Assembly: GCA_035999765.1 (NCBI GenBank) | Contig: CP108521.1 | Location: forward strand, 5,518,001-5,582,000 | Direction of reading: 5' to 3' | Origin: Streptomyces sp. NBC_01231 | GTDB taxonomy: Bacteria; Actinomycetota; Actinomycetes; Streptomycetales; Streptomycetaceae | DNA length: 64,000 bases | Translations under genes and position numbers: made by a program | Notes under the pieces: model-generated | The model's input: only the letters and a program-made list of their open reading frames with translations | Databases searched by the model: none | Told to the model about the DNA's origin: nothing | Shown here: in pieces, positions 52,290 through 61,911 of the stretch | How the letters are laid out: each line of letters begins with the position of its first letter | Position numbering within the stretch: the stretch's first letter is position 1

Positions 52290-53954
52290 TCACGTCGTGA
52301 CGTCACGCCGTCGAAGCCCCGCCAGTCCCGCCGCCGTCAGGGCGGCCGCCAGAAGCAGAAGGACCAGTACCGGGCCCCACTCCATCTCCCCGCCCGGCAG
52401 CTTCGGGAGGTGGCCGAACGGGGAGAGGTCCAGGACCGTTTGCGGAACGTCCAGCGCGGGACCGACCCAGCCGATCAGCAGTACCGCCCCGGCCACACCC
52501 CACGCCGCCATCGCCGCCCGGGGCGCCACTCCGTGCAGCAGCACCGCCAGACCGCCGACCACCCAGACACCGGCCACCTGCACGAGGCAGGCGCCCAGGA
52601 CCGGCCCGGCGTCCTTGCCGTAGCCGAGGGCGAAGCCCAGTCCGGCGAGCAGCATGATCAGTACGGCTCCGCCGAAGGCGATCACCAGGTGGCCGGCGGC
52701 CCACCGCAGCCGCCCCACCGCGTTCGCCAGCACCGGTTCCGCGCGCCCGGAGGTCTCCTCGCCGTGCAGTCGGAGAACGGAGGCGACGACGTAGAGCGCG
52801 GCGATCAGGCCGAGCATGCCGATCATCGCCGACAGGAAGGCGTCCGTCAGGCCGGCCTGTCCGCCCATCCGCTCGATGACCTCGCGGGCGTTGTCGTTGT
52901 CGCCGACGAGGTCGGCCGCCCCCTGCGTCATGCCGCCGTAGACCAGGCCGGCGAGGAAGAAGCCGATGCTCCAGCCGAGCACACTGCCCCGCTGCAGCCG
53001 CCAGGCCAGCGCCGCCGCCGAACCCAGGCGACCGGCCGCCGGCCCCGGCCGGGTGGGCAGAAAGCTCATGCCGACGTCGCGCCGCCCGGCGAGCGCGTAC
53101 GCCACCGTCGCCTGTCCGGCGGCCGCCGTCACGAACAGGAGCAGTACCCACCAGCGTTCGTCCGCGTACGGCCGTAGGTTCTCCAGCCAGCCGAGGGGGG
53201 ACAGCCAGGTCAGCACCGAGGAGCCGTCGTCGGTGGCCGAGTCGCCCGCCGCGCGCAGCACGAACGCGGCGCCGAGGACCGCCGCGGTCAGTCCGCGGGC
53301 GAGCCGGGAGCTCTCCGTGAGCTGCGCGACGATCGCCGCCATCGTCGCGAAGACCATGCCGACGCCCGCGATCCCGACCCCGAGCGCCAGCGCGCCGGTG
53401 GTTCCGTGGGCGGCCAGACCGGCCGCGACCAGCAGCGCCACCAGCGCGTTGGCGACCGCAGCCGCCAGCAGGGCCGCGGTGAGGGAGGCCCGACGGCCCA
53501 CCATGCCCGAGGCCACCAGCTCCTGACGGCCGCTCTCCTCCTCGTCCCGGGTGTGCCGGACGACGACGAGCAGGCTCGTCACGGCGGCCAGCGCGCCCGC
53601 GTACACGCCGACCCGCCAGGCGGTCAGCGCGCCGATCGAGTCGCCGAACACCGGGCCGATCATCGCGCGCAGCGAGGAGTTGGTCGACATCTGCGTGAGC
53701 AGGTCGGCGCGTTCGGCGGGGGTGGCGTAGAGGCCCTCCAGGGTGTTCGGCATGGAGAGGATCATGAGCGCGTTCACCGCCACCCAGATCGGGATCATCG
53801 CGCGGTCGCGACGCAGCGCGAAACGCAACAGGGCGCCGGTTCCGGCCAGTTGGCGTGAGCCGGTGGTCCGGGAGAGGGTGGTTCGCGAGCCGGTGGACTG
53901 TGGCCCGGAGGGGTGGGGGCCGGAGGGTTGTGCGCCGGTGGCAGTCGCGGTCAT
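52290..53954 (-). CDS. ABC exporter permease (about 12 TM)
   Basis: A 554-residue membrane protein with two blocks of about six helices, a duplicated ABC-2 permease. Start is ATG 53954, overlapping the ATPase stop as ATGA; the much longer upstream frame is a shadow. After a polar Ser/Pro/Thr-rich N-terminus (about 1-40) comes [25 protein letters not shown]. The extended loop [21 protein letters not shown] ends the last helix. It probably forms an exporter with the ATPase at 53951-54907, repressed or sensed by the divergent MarR/GbsR-like regulator. Similar systems give resistance to antibiotics; the substrate here is unknown. Confidence 0.88.
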   Translation of the reverse strand: MTATATGAQPSGPHPSGPQSTGSRTTLSRTTGSRQLAGTGALLRFALRRDRAMIPIWVAVNALMILSMPNTLEGLYATPAERADLLTQMSTNSSLRAMIGPVFGDSIGALTAWRVGVYAGALAAVTSLLVVVRHTRDEEESGRQELVASGMVGRRASLTAALLAAAVANALVALLVAAGLAAHGTTGALALGVGIAGVGMVFATMAAIVAQLTESSRLARGLTAAVLGAAFVLRAAGDSATDDGSSVLTWLSPLGWLENLRPYADERWWVLLLFVTAAAGQATVAYALAGRRDVGMSFLPTRPGPAAGRLGSAAALAWRLQRGSVLGWSIGFFLAGLVYGGMTQGAADLVGDNDNAREVIERMGGQAGLTDAFLSAMIGMLGLIAALYVVASVLRLHGEETSGRAEPVLANAVGRLRWAAGHLVIAFGGAVLIMLLAGLGFALGYGKDAGPVLGACLVQVAGVWVVGGLAVLLHGVAPRAAMAAWGVAGAVLLIGWVGPALDVPQTVLDLSPFGHLPKLPGGEMEWGPVLVLLLLAAALTAAGLAGLRRRDVTT

Positions 53955-54907
53955 CGGGCCACCCCCTGAGCGACTGCGTCCTGAGCCGCTACGTCCTGAG
54001 CGGCCACGTCCTCCTGGTAGTGACGCAGGAACAGCTCCTCCAGCGTCGGCGGTGTCGACGTCAGCGACCGCACGCCGGACTCGCTGAGCGAGCGCAGCAC
54101 GGCGTCGAGTTTGTCGGTGTCCACCTGGAGGCGGACCTGGCAGCCCCTGCCCCCTTCCGTCGACTGGGTGGCGAGGTCGTGGACGCCCGGCAGCCCCGCC
54201 AACCCGTCGGGCGTGCCCGCGAGTTCGGCGGTCACGCTGGTGCGGGTGAGGTGGCGCAGCTCGGCCAGCGAGCCGGTCTCGACGGTCTGTCCCCTGCGGA
54301 TGATGCTCACCCGGTCGCAGAGTTCCTCGACCTCGCTCAGGATGTGCGAGGAGAGCAGGATGGTGCGGCCGCGGTCCCGTTCCTCCTCCACACACCGCTG
54401 GAAGACCTCCTCCATCAGCGGATCCAGACCGGAGGTCGGCTCGTCCAGGATCAGCAGGTCGACGTCCGAGGCGAACGCGGCGACCAGGGCGACCTTCTGC
54501 CGGTTGCCCTTCGAGTACGTCCGGCCCTTCTTCGTCGGGTCCAGCTCGAACCGCTCGACCAGCTCGGCGCGGCGCCCGGCGTCGAGGCCGCCGCGCAGCC
54601 TGCCGTAGAGGTCGATGACCTCGCCGCCGGAGAGGTTGCGCCACAGCGTCACGTCGCCGGGGACGTACGCGATCCGGCGGTGCACCTCCACCGCGTCCGC
54701 CCACGGGTCGCGGCCGAGGATCTGAGCGGCGCCCGAGTCGGCGCGCAGCAGTCCGAGCAGGACGCGGATGGTGGTGGACTTGCCGGCCCCGTTCGGGCCG
54801 AGGAAACCGTGGACCTCGCCGGACTCCACGTCCAGGTCGAGGCCGTCGAGAGCGTGCGTCCCGCCGAACGACTTGTGCAGCCCGGAGACGCTGATTGCCT
54901 TCGTCAT
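53951..54907 (-). CDS. ABC exporter ATP-binding protein
   Basis: A 318-residue ATPase. Walker A is [19 protein letters not shown], the signature LSGGE motif appears degenerate as [15 protein letters not shown], Walker B is [17 protein letters not shown], and the H-loop is [17 protein letters not shown]. The C-terminal 100 residues are a DUF4162-like extension. It is the first gene of the exporter operon, and the permease follows with an ATGA overlap. It is divergent from the MarR/GbsR-like regulator, with a large palindrome between them. Confidence 0.92.
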   Translation of the reverse strand: MTKAISVSGLHKSFGGTHALDGLDLDVESGEVHGFLGPNGAGKSTTIRVLLGLLRADSGAAQILGRDPWADAVEVHRRIAYVPGDVTLWRNLSGGEVIDLYGRLRGGLDAGRRAELVERFELDPTKKGRTYSKGNRQKVALVAAFASDVDLLILDEPTSGLDPLMEEVFQRCVEEERDRGRTILLSSHILSEVEELCDRVSIIRRGQTVETGSLAELRHLTRTSVTAELAGTPDGLAGLPGVHDLATQSTEGGRGCQVRLQVDTDKLDAVLRSLSESGVRSLTSTPPTLEELFLRHYQEDVAAQDVAAQDAVAQGVAR

Positions 54908-54919
54908 GCTTCAGAACGT

Positions 54920-54956
54920 ACGCTTCCTTCAGAAATTTGTGAAGTTAAGGAAGCGT
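54920..54956. promoter_or_regulatory. Nested palindrome, candidate operator of exporter and regulator
   Basis: ACGCTTCCTT (54920-54929) pairs perfectly with AAGGAAGCGT (54947-54956). Nested within are CTTCA and TGAAG around an AT-rich centre (aaattt). It fills half of the 73-bp gap between the divergent ABC ATPase and MarR/GbsR-like genes and probably overlaps both promoters. Two dimers could bind, one to each half. Confidence 0.65.
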
Positions 54957-54980
54957 GGAAAGCCCGGATAGGATGAACGC

Positions 54981-55478
54981 ATGACGGAATCAGCCGGGGC
55001 CGGGCGGGACACGGAGGCCGTGTCGCGGTTCGTCGAGTCGTTCGCGGCGCAACTCGTCGAGGCGGGGATGCAGCGCATGGCCGCTCGGGTCTTCGCCGCC
55101 CTGCTCGCCTCCGACGAGGGCGTGATGACCTCCGCCGAGCTCGGCGACCAGCTGAAGATCAGCCCCGCCGCGGTGTCCGGTGCGGTGCGCTACCTGGCCC
55201 AGACGCACATGGTGTCGCGCGAGCGGGAGCCCGGCTCGCGCCGGGAGCGCTACCGGGTGCACGGCGACCAGTGGTACGAGGCCCTGACCAACCGTGAGGC
55301 GGTCCTCAAGCGGTGGGAGGGCGCCCTGCGCGAAGGCGTCACCAGCCTCGGCGCGCAGACCCCTGCGGGTCGCCGGATGGCCGAGACGCTCGCCTTCTTC
55401 GAGTTCCTCGACGGCGAGGTCTCGGCCATGATGGAACGCTGGCGCGCCCACCGGGACCGCACCTTCGGCGCTTCCTGA
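54981..55478 (+). CDS. MarR/GbsR-like transcriptional regulator
   Basis: A 165-residue winged-helix regulator. The DNA-binding region is EGVMTSAELGDQLKISPAAVSGAVRYLAQTHMVSREREPGSRRERYRVH, which includes the recognition helix SPAAVSGAVRYL and the wing. The C-terminal helices (GRRMAETLAFFEFLDGEVSAMMERW) serve for dimerisation. It is divergent from the ABC exporter with a palindrome in the gap, the usual design of a drug-responsive repressor controlling itself and the pump. The inducer is unknown. Confidence 0.88.
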   Translation: MTESAGAGRDTEAVSRFVESFAAQLVEAGMQRMAARVFAALLASDEGVMTSAELGDQLKISPAAVSGAVRYLAQTHMVSREREPGSRRERYRVHGDQWYEALTNREAVLKRWEGALREGVTSLGAQTPAGRRMAETLAFFEFLDGEVSAMMERWRAHRDRTFGAS

Positions 55479-55529
55479 CACCTGCCGCGGCACGGACGCG
55501 CCGTCGGTGCTCCCCGCGCTGCCGCGGCC

Positions 55530-57041
55530 CTAACGCTCCTTCGTCTCCTCCAGCACCGTCCGCCCCAGCAGCGCGTACCGGGACGGGTCCCGCCGCTTCA
55601 GGTACTGCGCGTACCCGATGCCCGTCGCGGCGACCAGGGCGACCAGCCACGGAGTCGCCTTCAGGACCAGGGAGCCGGACTCCGAGCCGGCCGCCACGCC
55701 CATGTTGGACACCAGCAGCACCACCACCGCGAGCATCGCGACGCCCCCGATGAGCGGGGCGGTGAACGTCCTGAACCAGTGCCGGCTCTCGGGGTGGTGG
55801 GAGCGGAAGTACGCCAGCACCGCGAAGGAGCACACGGCCTGGACGACCAGGATCGCCATGGTGCCGAGGATGGCGAGAAGGACGTACAGGCCCGCGTACG
55901 GGTCCTTGCCCGCGATCCAGAACGCCGCGATCAGCACCGCGCTCACGATGGTCTGGACGAGGCCCGCGATGTGCGGGGAGCCGTGCCGGGCGTGGGTGCG
56001 CCCGACGGTCTTCTTCAGGGACGGCAGGACACCCTCGCGGCCCAGCGCGTACATGTAGCGGGCCGCGCAGTTGTGGAAGGCCATGCCGCAGGCCAGTGAG
56101 CCGCTGATCATCAGCCACTGCATGACGTCGACCGCCCAGTGGCCGACGTACTGCTCGGTGGGGTTGAAGAACATCGCGAGGGGGTTCGCGGAGGAGGCGG
56201 CGGCGACGGCCTCCTTCTCGCCGTTGCCGGTGATGGCCATCCAGGAGACGAAGACGTAGAAGACGCCGACGCCCAGGACGGAGATCATGGTGGCCTTGGG
56301 GATGATCTTCTTCGGGTCGCGGGACTCCTCGCCGTACATCGCGGTCGACTCGAAGCCGACCCACGACCAGAAGGCGAAGAACAGGCCGAGGCCGGCGCTC
56401 GTGCCCTGGAAGGCGTTGACCGGGTTGACCGGGCCGAAGGTGAAGCCGTCCGGGCCGCCGCCGTGCAGGGCGACGGAGATCGCCATCGCCGCGAGGATCG
56501 TCACCTCGGTGGCCAGGAGCACGACGAGCAGCTTCTCGGCGACCGAGACGCCGAACCAGGTGCCCATCGCGTTGACGGCGAGCATCAGGATCGCGAACAC
56601 CCACCACGGGATGTGCAGTCCCGTCTGGTCCTTGAGGGTCGTCGTCGCGAAGGTCGAGAAGATGCCGATGAGGGCGGGCTCGAAGACGACGTACGCGAAG
56701 GTCGCGAGGAGTCCGGAGGCGAGACCGACCGTGCGGCCCAGGCCGTAGGAGATGAAGCCGTAGAAGGCTCCGGTGGAGGTGATGTGCTTCGCCATCGAGG
56801 TGAAACCGACGGAAAAGATTGCCAGGACGACCATTGCGACGAGATAGCTCGCCGGGGCACCGATGCCGTTGCCGGACGACACCATGAAGGGCACGTTCCC
56901 GGTCATCGCGGTGATCGGCGCTGCGGTCGCGACGGCCATGAAGACCACGCCGAGCAGGCCGATGGCGTTGGGTTTGAGGCGATGGACGGTTTCCTCGCCG
57001 GCGGTGCCCGCCTCCGGGGCGACGCCCTCCTGTACTGCCAT
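55530..57041 (-). CDS. APC-family permease, probable ethanolamine transporter
   Basis: A 503-residue permease with about 12 helices. ATG 57041 (MAVQEGVAPEAG) follows a gaagg box; the longer frame from 57125 lies in the divergent promoter. The APC signature is at the first helices: LLGVVFMAVATAAPITAMTGNVPF, and the unwound TM6 region shows FWSWVGFESTAMYGEESRDPKKIIPKA. Divergence from eutB and eutC strongly suggests ethanolamine (or another amine/amino acid) uptake, although the family includes putrescine and amino acid carriers. The 162-bp intergenic region contains an inverted repeat. Confidence 0.85.
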   Translation of the reverse strand: MAVQEGVAPEAGTAGEETVHRLKPNAIGLLGVVFMAVATAAPITAMTGNVPFMVSSGNGIGAPASYLVAMVVLAIFSVGFTSMAKHITSTGAFYGFISYGLGRTVGLASGLLATFAYVVFEPALIGIFSTFATTTLKDQTGLHIPWWVFAILMLAVNAMGTWFGVSVAEKLLVVLLATEVTILAAMAISVALHGGGPDGFTFGPVNPVNAFQGTSAGLGLFFAFWSWVGFESTAMYGEESRDPKKIIPKATMISVLGVGVFYVFVSWMAITGNGEKEAVAAASSANPLAMFFNPTEQYVGHWAVDVMQWLMISGSLACGMAFHNCAARYMYALGREGVLPSLKKTVGRTHARHGSPHIAGLVQTIVSAVLIAAFWIAGKDPYAGLYVLLAILGTMAILVVQAVCSFAVLAYFRSHHPESRHWFRTFTAPLIGGVAMLAVVVLLVSNMGVAAGSESGSLVLKATPWLVALVAATGIGYAQYLKRRDPSRYALLGRTVLEETKER

Positions 57042-57153
57042 CGGGTGGCCCCTTCCTGGTTGCCGTGATCGCGCTCCGCGCACTGCCGATGGAGTGGAAC
57101 TCTGTGGCCCGAATGAGTCGGTCAAGGGTGTCGGCGCGTTAAATGTTTGTCAA

Positions 57154-57173
57154 CCAGACCTTTAGAAATCTGG
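57154..57173. promoter_or_regulatory. Imperfect palindrome between permease and eutB
   Basis: CCAGA (57154-57158) and TCTGG (57169-57173) flank an AT-rich centre of 10 nt, within the most AT-rich part of the divergent intergenic region. It could bind a regulator of ethanolamine use; no regulator gene is adjacent. Confidence 0.35.
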
Positions 57174-57203
57174 CGGCAACACGCGGCTCGTACGGTCACC
57201 GCC

Positions 57204-58604
57204 ATGAGCGTCTACACCTCCACCCTCAGCGGCGAGCGCCATCGCTTCGACTCCCTCGCCCGGCTGCTCGCCGCCGCGAGCCCCGAGCGCTCCGGCGACC
57301 GGCTGGCCGGCCTCGCCGCGTCGTCGGCGCGGGAGCGGGTCGCCGCGCGCTGGGCGCTGGCCGAGGTGCCGCTCACGGCGTTCCTCACCGAGCCGGTCGT
57401 CCCGTACGAGACCGACGAGGTGACCCGGCTGATCCTCGACACCCACGACCCCTTCGCCTTCGCGCCGGTGGCCGGGATGACGGTCGGGGAGCTGCGGGAG
57501 TGGCTGCTGTCGGAGGCGGCGGACGCGCGGGCGCTGGCCGCGCTGGCGCCCGGGCTGACGCCGGAGATGACGGCCGCGGTGTCCAAGCTGATGGGAAACG
57601 CGGATCTGGTGGCCGTGGCGCGCAAGGTGAGCGTGGTGACGGCGTTCCGGTCGACCATCGGCCTGCCGGGGCGCCTGGCGACCCGCCTCCAGCCGAACCA
57701 CCCCACCGACGACCCCGCGGGCGTGGCGGCGGCACTACTGGACGGACTGCTGCTGGGTTCCGGCGACGCGGTGATCGGCATCAACCCGGCGACCGACAGC
57801 CCGAAGGCCGTACGGGACCTGCTGGAACTGCTCGACGGGGTGATCACCCGGTACGGCATCCCGACCCAGTCGTGCGTCCTGAGCCATGTGACGACGAGCG
57901 TGGACCTCATGGCCCGCGGAGCCCCCGTGGACCTGGTCTTCCAGTCCATCGCGGGGACACAGGCGGCGAACGCGTCCTTCGGGGTCACGCTGGGGCTGCT
58001 CGACGAGGCGTACGAGGCGGCCCTTTCGCTCGGGCGGGGCACGGTCGGCCAGAACGTCATGTACTTCGAGACCGGGCAGGGCAGCGCCCTGTCGGCGGAC
58101 GCGCACCACGGGGTGGACCAGCAGACGGTGGAGGCCAGGGCGTACGCCGTCGCCCGGCGGTATCAGCCGCTGCTGGTCAACACGGTCGTCGGGTTCATCG
58201 GCCCCGAGTACCTCTACGACGGCCGGCAGATCCTCCGCGCCGCCCTGGAGGACCACTTCTGCGGCAAGCTGCTCGGCCTGCCGATGGGCCTCGACATCTG
58301 CTACACCAACCACGCGGACGCCGATGACGACGACGTGGCGACCATGCTGACCATGCTGGGCGTCGCGGGCGCCTCGTTCGTGATCTGCACACCGGGCGGC
58401 GACGACATCATGCTCAACTACCAGTCGGCCTCGTACCACGACGCGTTGTACCTGCGGGAGGTGCTGGGCCTGCGCCCGGCACCGGAGTTCGAGGCCTGGC
58501 TGGAATCGATCGGGCTGCTGGACGAACGGGGAGCGATCCGGGACGTGTCCGGTACGGCGGGGGCGCATCCGCTGACGGCGATCGGAAGGGAACTGGCGGC
58601 ATGA
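57204..58604 (+). CDS. eutB: Ethanolamine ammonia-lyase large subunit
   Basis: A 466-residue TIM-barrel subunit of the adenosylcobalamin enzyme that converts ethanolamine to acetaldehyde and ammonia. ATG 57204 (MSVYTSTLSGERHRF) is preferred over the upstream in-frame start. Conserved segments include GLLLGSGDAVIGINPATDSP, SHVTTSVDLMARGAPVDLVFQSIAGTQAAN, GQNVMYFETGQGSALSADAHHGVDQQT and MGLDICYTNHADADDDD. The stop overlaps eutC as ATGA. There are no microcompartment genes here, so the acetaldehyde must be handled elsewhere. Confidence 0.95.
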   Translation: MSVYTSTLSGERHRFDSLARLLAAASPERSGDRLAGLAASSARERVAARWALAEVPLTAFLTEPVVPYETDEVTRLILDTHDPFAFAPVAGMTVGELREWLLSEAADARALAALAPGLTPEMTAAVSKLMGNADLVAVARKVSVVTAFRSTIGLPGRLATRLQPNHPTDDPAGVAAALLDGLLLGSGDAVIGINPATDSPKAVRDLLELLDGVITRYGIPTQSCVLSHVTTSVDLMARGAPVDLVFQSIAGTQAANASFGVTLGLLDEAYEAALSLGRGTVGQNVMYFETGQGSALSADAHHGVDQQTVEARAYAVARRYQPLLVNTVVGFIGPEYLYDGRQILRAALEDHFCGKLLGLPMGLDICYTNHADADDDDVATMLTMLGVAGASFVICTPGGDDIMLNYQSASYHDALYLREVLGLRPAPEFEAWLESIGLLDERGAIRDVSGTAGAHPLTAIGRELAA

Positions 58605-59353
58605 CCCAACCACCCGCTCGCACCGACGACCTGGCCCTCTGGTCGGCCCTGCGCCGCCACACCCAGGCCCGCATCGGCCTCGGCCGGGCGGGCTCGGGAA
58701 TGCCGACCCGGCACCGGCTGGAACTCCAGGCCGCGCACGCGGCGGCCCGCGACGCCGTGCACTCGCCGTTCGACCCGGACCTGATCGCCTCGGCGCTCAC
58801 CGGTGTGCCGACGGTACGGGTCCGCAGTGCCGCCCCCGACCGGCTGACCTACCTCCAGCGCCCCGACCTGGGCCGCCGGCTGGACCCGACCGACCGCGCG
58901 CATCTTCCGACGGGGGCGTGGGACGTGGTGTTCGTGATCGCGGACGGGCTGTCGAGCCGGGCGGTGCACGAGCACGCGGCGGCCGTGGTACGGGCGACGA
59001 CCGCCGTGCTGCCGCCCGGCACCGGCGTGGCCCCGGTGGTCCTGGCCGAGCAGGCCCGCGTGGCCCTCGGCGACGACGTCGCGCACGCCATGGGTGCCGC
59101 GTCCGTGGTGGTCCTGGTCGGCGAACGCCCCGGCATGTCGGCGGCGGACTCCCTGGGCGCGTACCTCACCTACGGCCCGAAGCCCGGCGAGACGACCGAC
59201 GCCGCCCGCAACTGCCTCTCCAACATCCGCCCCCCGAGAGGCCTGACGTACGAGACGGCGGCACTGAAGCTGGCCGCCCTGTTGCACGGGGCGCGGGAGC
59301 TGGGGCGCAGCGGGGTGGATCTGAAGGACGAGGCGGACGCGCTGCCCGGGTAG
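58601..59353 (+). CDS. eutC: Ethanolamine ammonia-lyase small subunit
   Basis: A 250-residue small subunit. Conserved parts are RIGLGRAGSGMPTRHRLELQAAHAAARDAVH near the start, the DVVFVIADGLSSRAVHEHAAAVV stretch, and LVGERPGMSAADSLGAYLTYGPKPGETTDAARNCLSNIRPPRGL. It completes the EutBC lyase. The ATGA overlap with eutB indicates coupled translation and equal subunit supply. Normal length for the family. Confidence 0.95.
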   Translation: MTQPPARTDDLALWSALRRHTQARIGLGRAGSGMPTRHRLELQAAHAAARDAVHSPFDPDLIASALTGVPTVRVRSAAPDRLTYLQRPDLGRRLDPTDRAHLPTGAWDVVFVIADGLSSRAVHEHAAAVVRATTAVLPPGTGVAPVVLAEQARVALGDDVAHAMGAASVVVLVGERPGMSAADSLGAYLTYGPKPGETTDAARNCLSNIRPPRGLTYETAALKLAALLHGARELGRSGVDLKDEADALPG

Positions 59354-59413
59354 TCACGCCGGTACGTGCACGCCGACCGGGAGGACACCACACGGCACCT
59401 GGGTGCCCGCGCC

Positions 59414-59494
59414 TCACCTCTCCGGCAACGTGAGCCCCAGTCACCTCTCCGGCAACGTGAGCCCCAGTCACCTCTCCGGCAACGTGAGCCCCAG
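59414..59494. repeat. Three tandem 27-bp repeats carrying the kinase gene stop codon
   Basis: Three exact 27-bp units occupy 59414-59440, 59441-59467 and 59468-59494. Read on the minus strand, each unit encodes LGLTLPER plus a stop codon. The unit at 59468 is the real 3' end of the diacylglycerol-kinase-like gene; the other two are downstream duplicates of its last nine codons. Each unit also contains a possible short hairpin (ctcac and gtgag). Confidence 0.9.
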
Positions 59495-60346
59495 CGCCCC
59501 CTCCCACACCGTCCACGTCCGCCTCCGTACCGGACCCGCGACCGCCGCGTCCGCGCGGTACCGGAAATCCGCCCCCGAGACGGTCACCCGGCGCCCCCGG
59601 GCCAGCAGGGGGGACGCCTCCGCGCCGACCGACGCCGGACGGACCTCCACCGCCGCGGCTCCGGAACCGCCCGGGGTCACGGAGACCGCCTCCACCGGCT
59701 GGTCCAGGTCGACGAGCATCTCGCCGTCCACCTCGACGCGCAGCCGTGAGGGGCCGGGGCCGGGATCGAGCGGGGCGGGGCGCAGCGGCCGGACCGGTAC
59801 CAGGGTGCGGACGAGCGACTGGCAGGTCCGCAGCCAGGGACGTGCGGTCACCCCCGCGGCCACCGCCGCATCCAGCCCCGTGTCCACCCCCGCGGCCTGG
59901 TGCGAGACCACCGGCGGTATGCGCAGCGCGCCCAGCACCACCCCGTCGCTGTCGTCCACCAGCAGGTCCAGCCGCCGCTCGGTCCCGTCCAGCACGGCCC
60001 GCGCCGCCGCCACCGCTCCGGTGGGCAGGCCCAGGGAGCGGGCCAGTGACAGCCCCCCGCCCACCGGCACCACGGACAGCGCGCAGTCCGCCAGCTCCCG
60101 CCGCCGGTGCAGCAGGGACACCGTCCGGACCAGCGAGCGGTCGTCCCCTATGACCACCGGCCGCCGCGATCCGCGTCGCGTGAGCACCCGGGCGAATTCC
60201 TCCGGCCCCTCCGGCAGACACACCTTCATGCTCGCCGAACCCGCGCTGAGCACGTCTTTCGCGATCCGTACGGACTCTCCGTCCATCCTCCGGGCGACCG
60301 GATCGATGACCACCAGCAGCTGGTCGGACGTCGCGAAAGTCGCCAC
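59468..60346 (-). CDS. Diacylglycerol-kinase-like protein
   Basis: A 292-residue protein of the DAGK/lipid-kinase fold, begun at GTG 60346 behind an aggac box. It opens with ATFATSDQLLVVIDPVARRMDGESVRIAKDVL and contains VVIGDDRSLVRTVSLLHRR and the glycine-rich VPVGGGLSLARSLGLPTGA, which corresponds to the family's GGDGT-N nucleotide region but without the exact GGDGT signature (IGDDRS here), so kinase activity is doubtful. The C-terminal beta domain follows. It is divergent from purA. The very long open frame beyond its start is a shadow over purA. Confidence 0.8.
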   Translation of the reverse strand: MATFATSDQLLVVIDPVARRMDGESVRIAKDVLSAGSASMKVCLPEGPEEFARVLTRRGSRRPVVIGDDRSLVRTVSLLHRRRELADCALSVVPVGGGLSLARSLGLPTGAVAAARAVLDGTERRLDLLVDDSDGVVLGALRIPPVVSHQAAGVDTGLDAAVAAGVTARPWLRTCQSLVRTLVPVRPLRPAPLDPGPGPSRLRVEVDGEMLVDLDQPVEAVSVTPGGSGAAAVEVRPASVGAEASPLLARGRRVTVSGADFRYRADAAVAGPVRRRTWTVWEGALGLTLPER

Positions 60347-60388
60347 CTCGGTCCTGCCTCGCTTCCTCGGGTAGCATCTTGGTGCAAG

Positions 60389-60416
60389 AGCCCCTTGCGC
60401 TATTGCGCCAGGGGCT
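60389..60416. promoter_or_regulatory. Hairpin in the purA leader region
   Basis: agccccttgcgc (60389-60400) pairs with gcgccaggggct (60405-60416) with one mismatch and a tatt loop. It lies 123 nt before purA and 43 nt before the divergent kinase start. It may be an attenuator, an operator or an mRNA-stability element. Confidence 0.4.
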
Positions 60417-60538
60417 TCGTCTATTCCGGGGCATCCGGTCCGACGGGTTGCGGCCAACGAAGGTCGCCGGTGTACGAGGCAACCGTGCCGCGTACCCCCT
60501 GACCCTGGACATGCCCCGCCCGGAAGGGGTGTACGCGC

Positions 60539-61822
60539 GTGCCCGCACTTGTGCTGCTCGGTGCTCAGTGGGGTGACGAAGGCAAGGGAAAGGCGACCGA
60601 CCTGCTCGGTGGCTCGGTGGACTATGTGGTGCGCTACCAGGGCGGCAACAACGCCGGCCACACGGTAGTCGTGGGCGATCAGAAGTACGCCCTCCACCTC
60701 CTCCCTTCCGGAATCCTCTCGCCGGGGTGCACCCCGGTCATCGGTAACGGAGTCGTCGTCGACCCGTCGGTCCTGTTCTCCGAGCTGAACGGACTGAACG
60801 CTCGCGGCGTCGACACGTCGAAGCTCCTCATCAGCGGAAACGCGCACATCATCACGCCGTACAACGTGACGGTGGACAAGGTGACGGAACGCTTCCTCGG
60901 CAAGCGGAAGATCGGCACCACCGGTCGGGGCATCGGCCCCACCTACGCCGACAAGATCAACCGCGTCGGTATCCGTGTACAGGATCTCTACGACGAGTCG
61001 ATCCTCACCCAAAAGGTGGAGGCGGCCCTCGACGTCAAGAACCAGATCCTCACAAAGCTCTACAACCGGCGCGCGATCGCCGTGGACCAGGTGGTCGAGG
61101 AGCTGCTGACGTACGCCGAGAAGCTCGCGCCGTACGTCGCCGACACGGTCCTGGTACTCAACCAGGCCCTTGAGCAGGACAAGGTCGTGCTCTTCGAGGG
61201 CGGCCAGGGCACGCTCCTCGACATCGACCACGGTACGTACCCCTTCGTCACGTCCAGCAACCCCACCGCGGGCGGTGCCTGCACGGGCGCCGGCGTCGGC
61301 CCGACGAAGATCAGCCGGGTCATCGGCATCCTGAAGGCGTACACGACCCGCGTCGGCGCGGGCCCCTTCCCGACGGAGCTGTTCGACGAGGACGGCGAGG
61401 CGCTGCGCCGCATCGGCGGCGAGAAGGGCGTGACCACCGGCCGTGACCGCCGCTGCGGCTGGTTCGACGCGGTGATCGCCCGCTACGCCACCCGCGTGAA
61501 CGGCCTGACGGACTTCTTCCTCACCAAGCTGGACGTCCTGACCGGCTGGGAGCAGATCCCGGTCTGCGTGGCGTACGAGATCGACGGCAAGCGCGTCGAG
61601 GAACTCCCGTACTCGCAGAGCGACTTCCACCACGCGAAGCCGATATACGAGACCCTCCCGGGCTGGTCCGAGGACATCACCAAGGCGAAGTCCTTCTCCG
61701 ACCTGCCGAAGAACGCCCAGAACTACGTCAAGGCGCTGGAGGACATGTCCGGCGCCCCGATCTCCGCGATCGGAGTGGGCCCGGGCCGGGACGAGACGAT
61801 CGAGGTCAACTCGTTCATCTAG
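60539..61822 (+). CDS. purA: Adenylosuccinate synthetase
   Basis: A 427-residue enzyme joining IMP and aspartate using GTP in AMP synthesis. The GTG start leads into [22 protein letters not shown] with the phosphate loop GDEGKGK. Other signatures are [63 protein letters not shown] and [14 protein letters not shown]. Length is normal. A strong hairpin follows the stop. Confidence 0.97.
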   Translation: MPALVLLGAQWGDEGKGKATDLLGGSVDYVVRYQGGNNAGHTVVVGDQKYALHLLPSGILSPGCTPVIGNGVVVDPSVLFSELNGLNARGVDTSKLLISGNAHIITPYNVTVDKVTERFLGKRKIGTTGRGIGPTYADKINRVGIRVQDLYDESILTQKVEAALDVKNQILTKLYNRRAIAVDQVVEELLTYAEKLAPYVADTVLVLNQALEQDKVVLFEGGQGTLLDIDHGTYPFVTSSNPTAGGACTGAGVGPTKISRVIGILKAYTTRVGAGPFPTELFDEDGEALRRIGGEKGVTTGRDRRCGWFDAVIARYATRVNGLTDFFLTKLDVLTGWEQIPVCVAYEIDGKRVEELPYSQSDFHHAKPIYETLPGWSEDITKAKSFSDLPKNAQNYVKALEDMSGAPISAIGVGPGRDETIEVNSFI

Positions 61823-61844
61823 GCCGCGGCCGCATCCGAACACG

Positions 61845-61883
61845 CCTGTGCCCTTGGCCGCCGACATCGGCCAGGGGCACAGG
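61845..61883. terminator. purA terminator
   Basis: A 16-bp stem with one mismatch (61845-61860 and 61868-61883) and a 7-nt loop is followed by tgcttta. It is placed 23 nt after purA and 29 nt before the end of the convergent Uma2 gene, so it can serve both. Confidence 0.8.
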
Positions 61884-61911
61884 TGCTTTATGGGAGGAGT
61901 CGACGTGAGGC

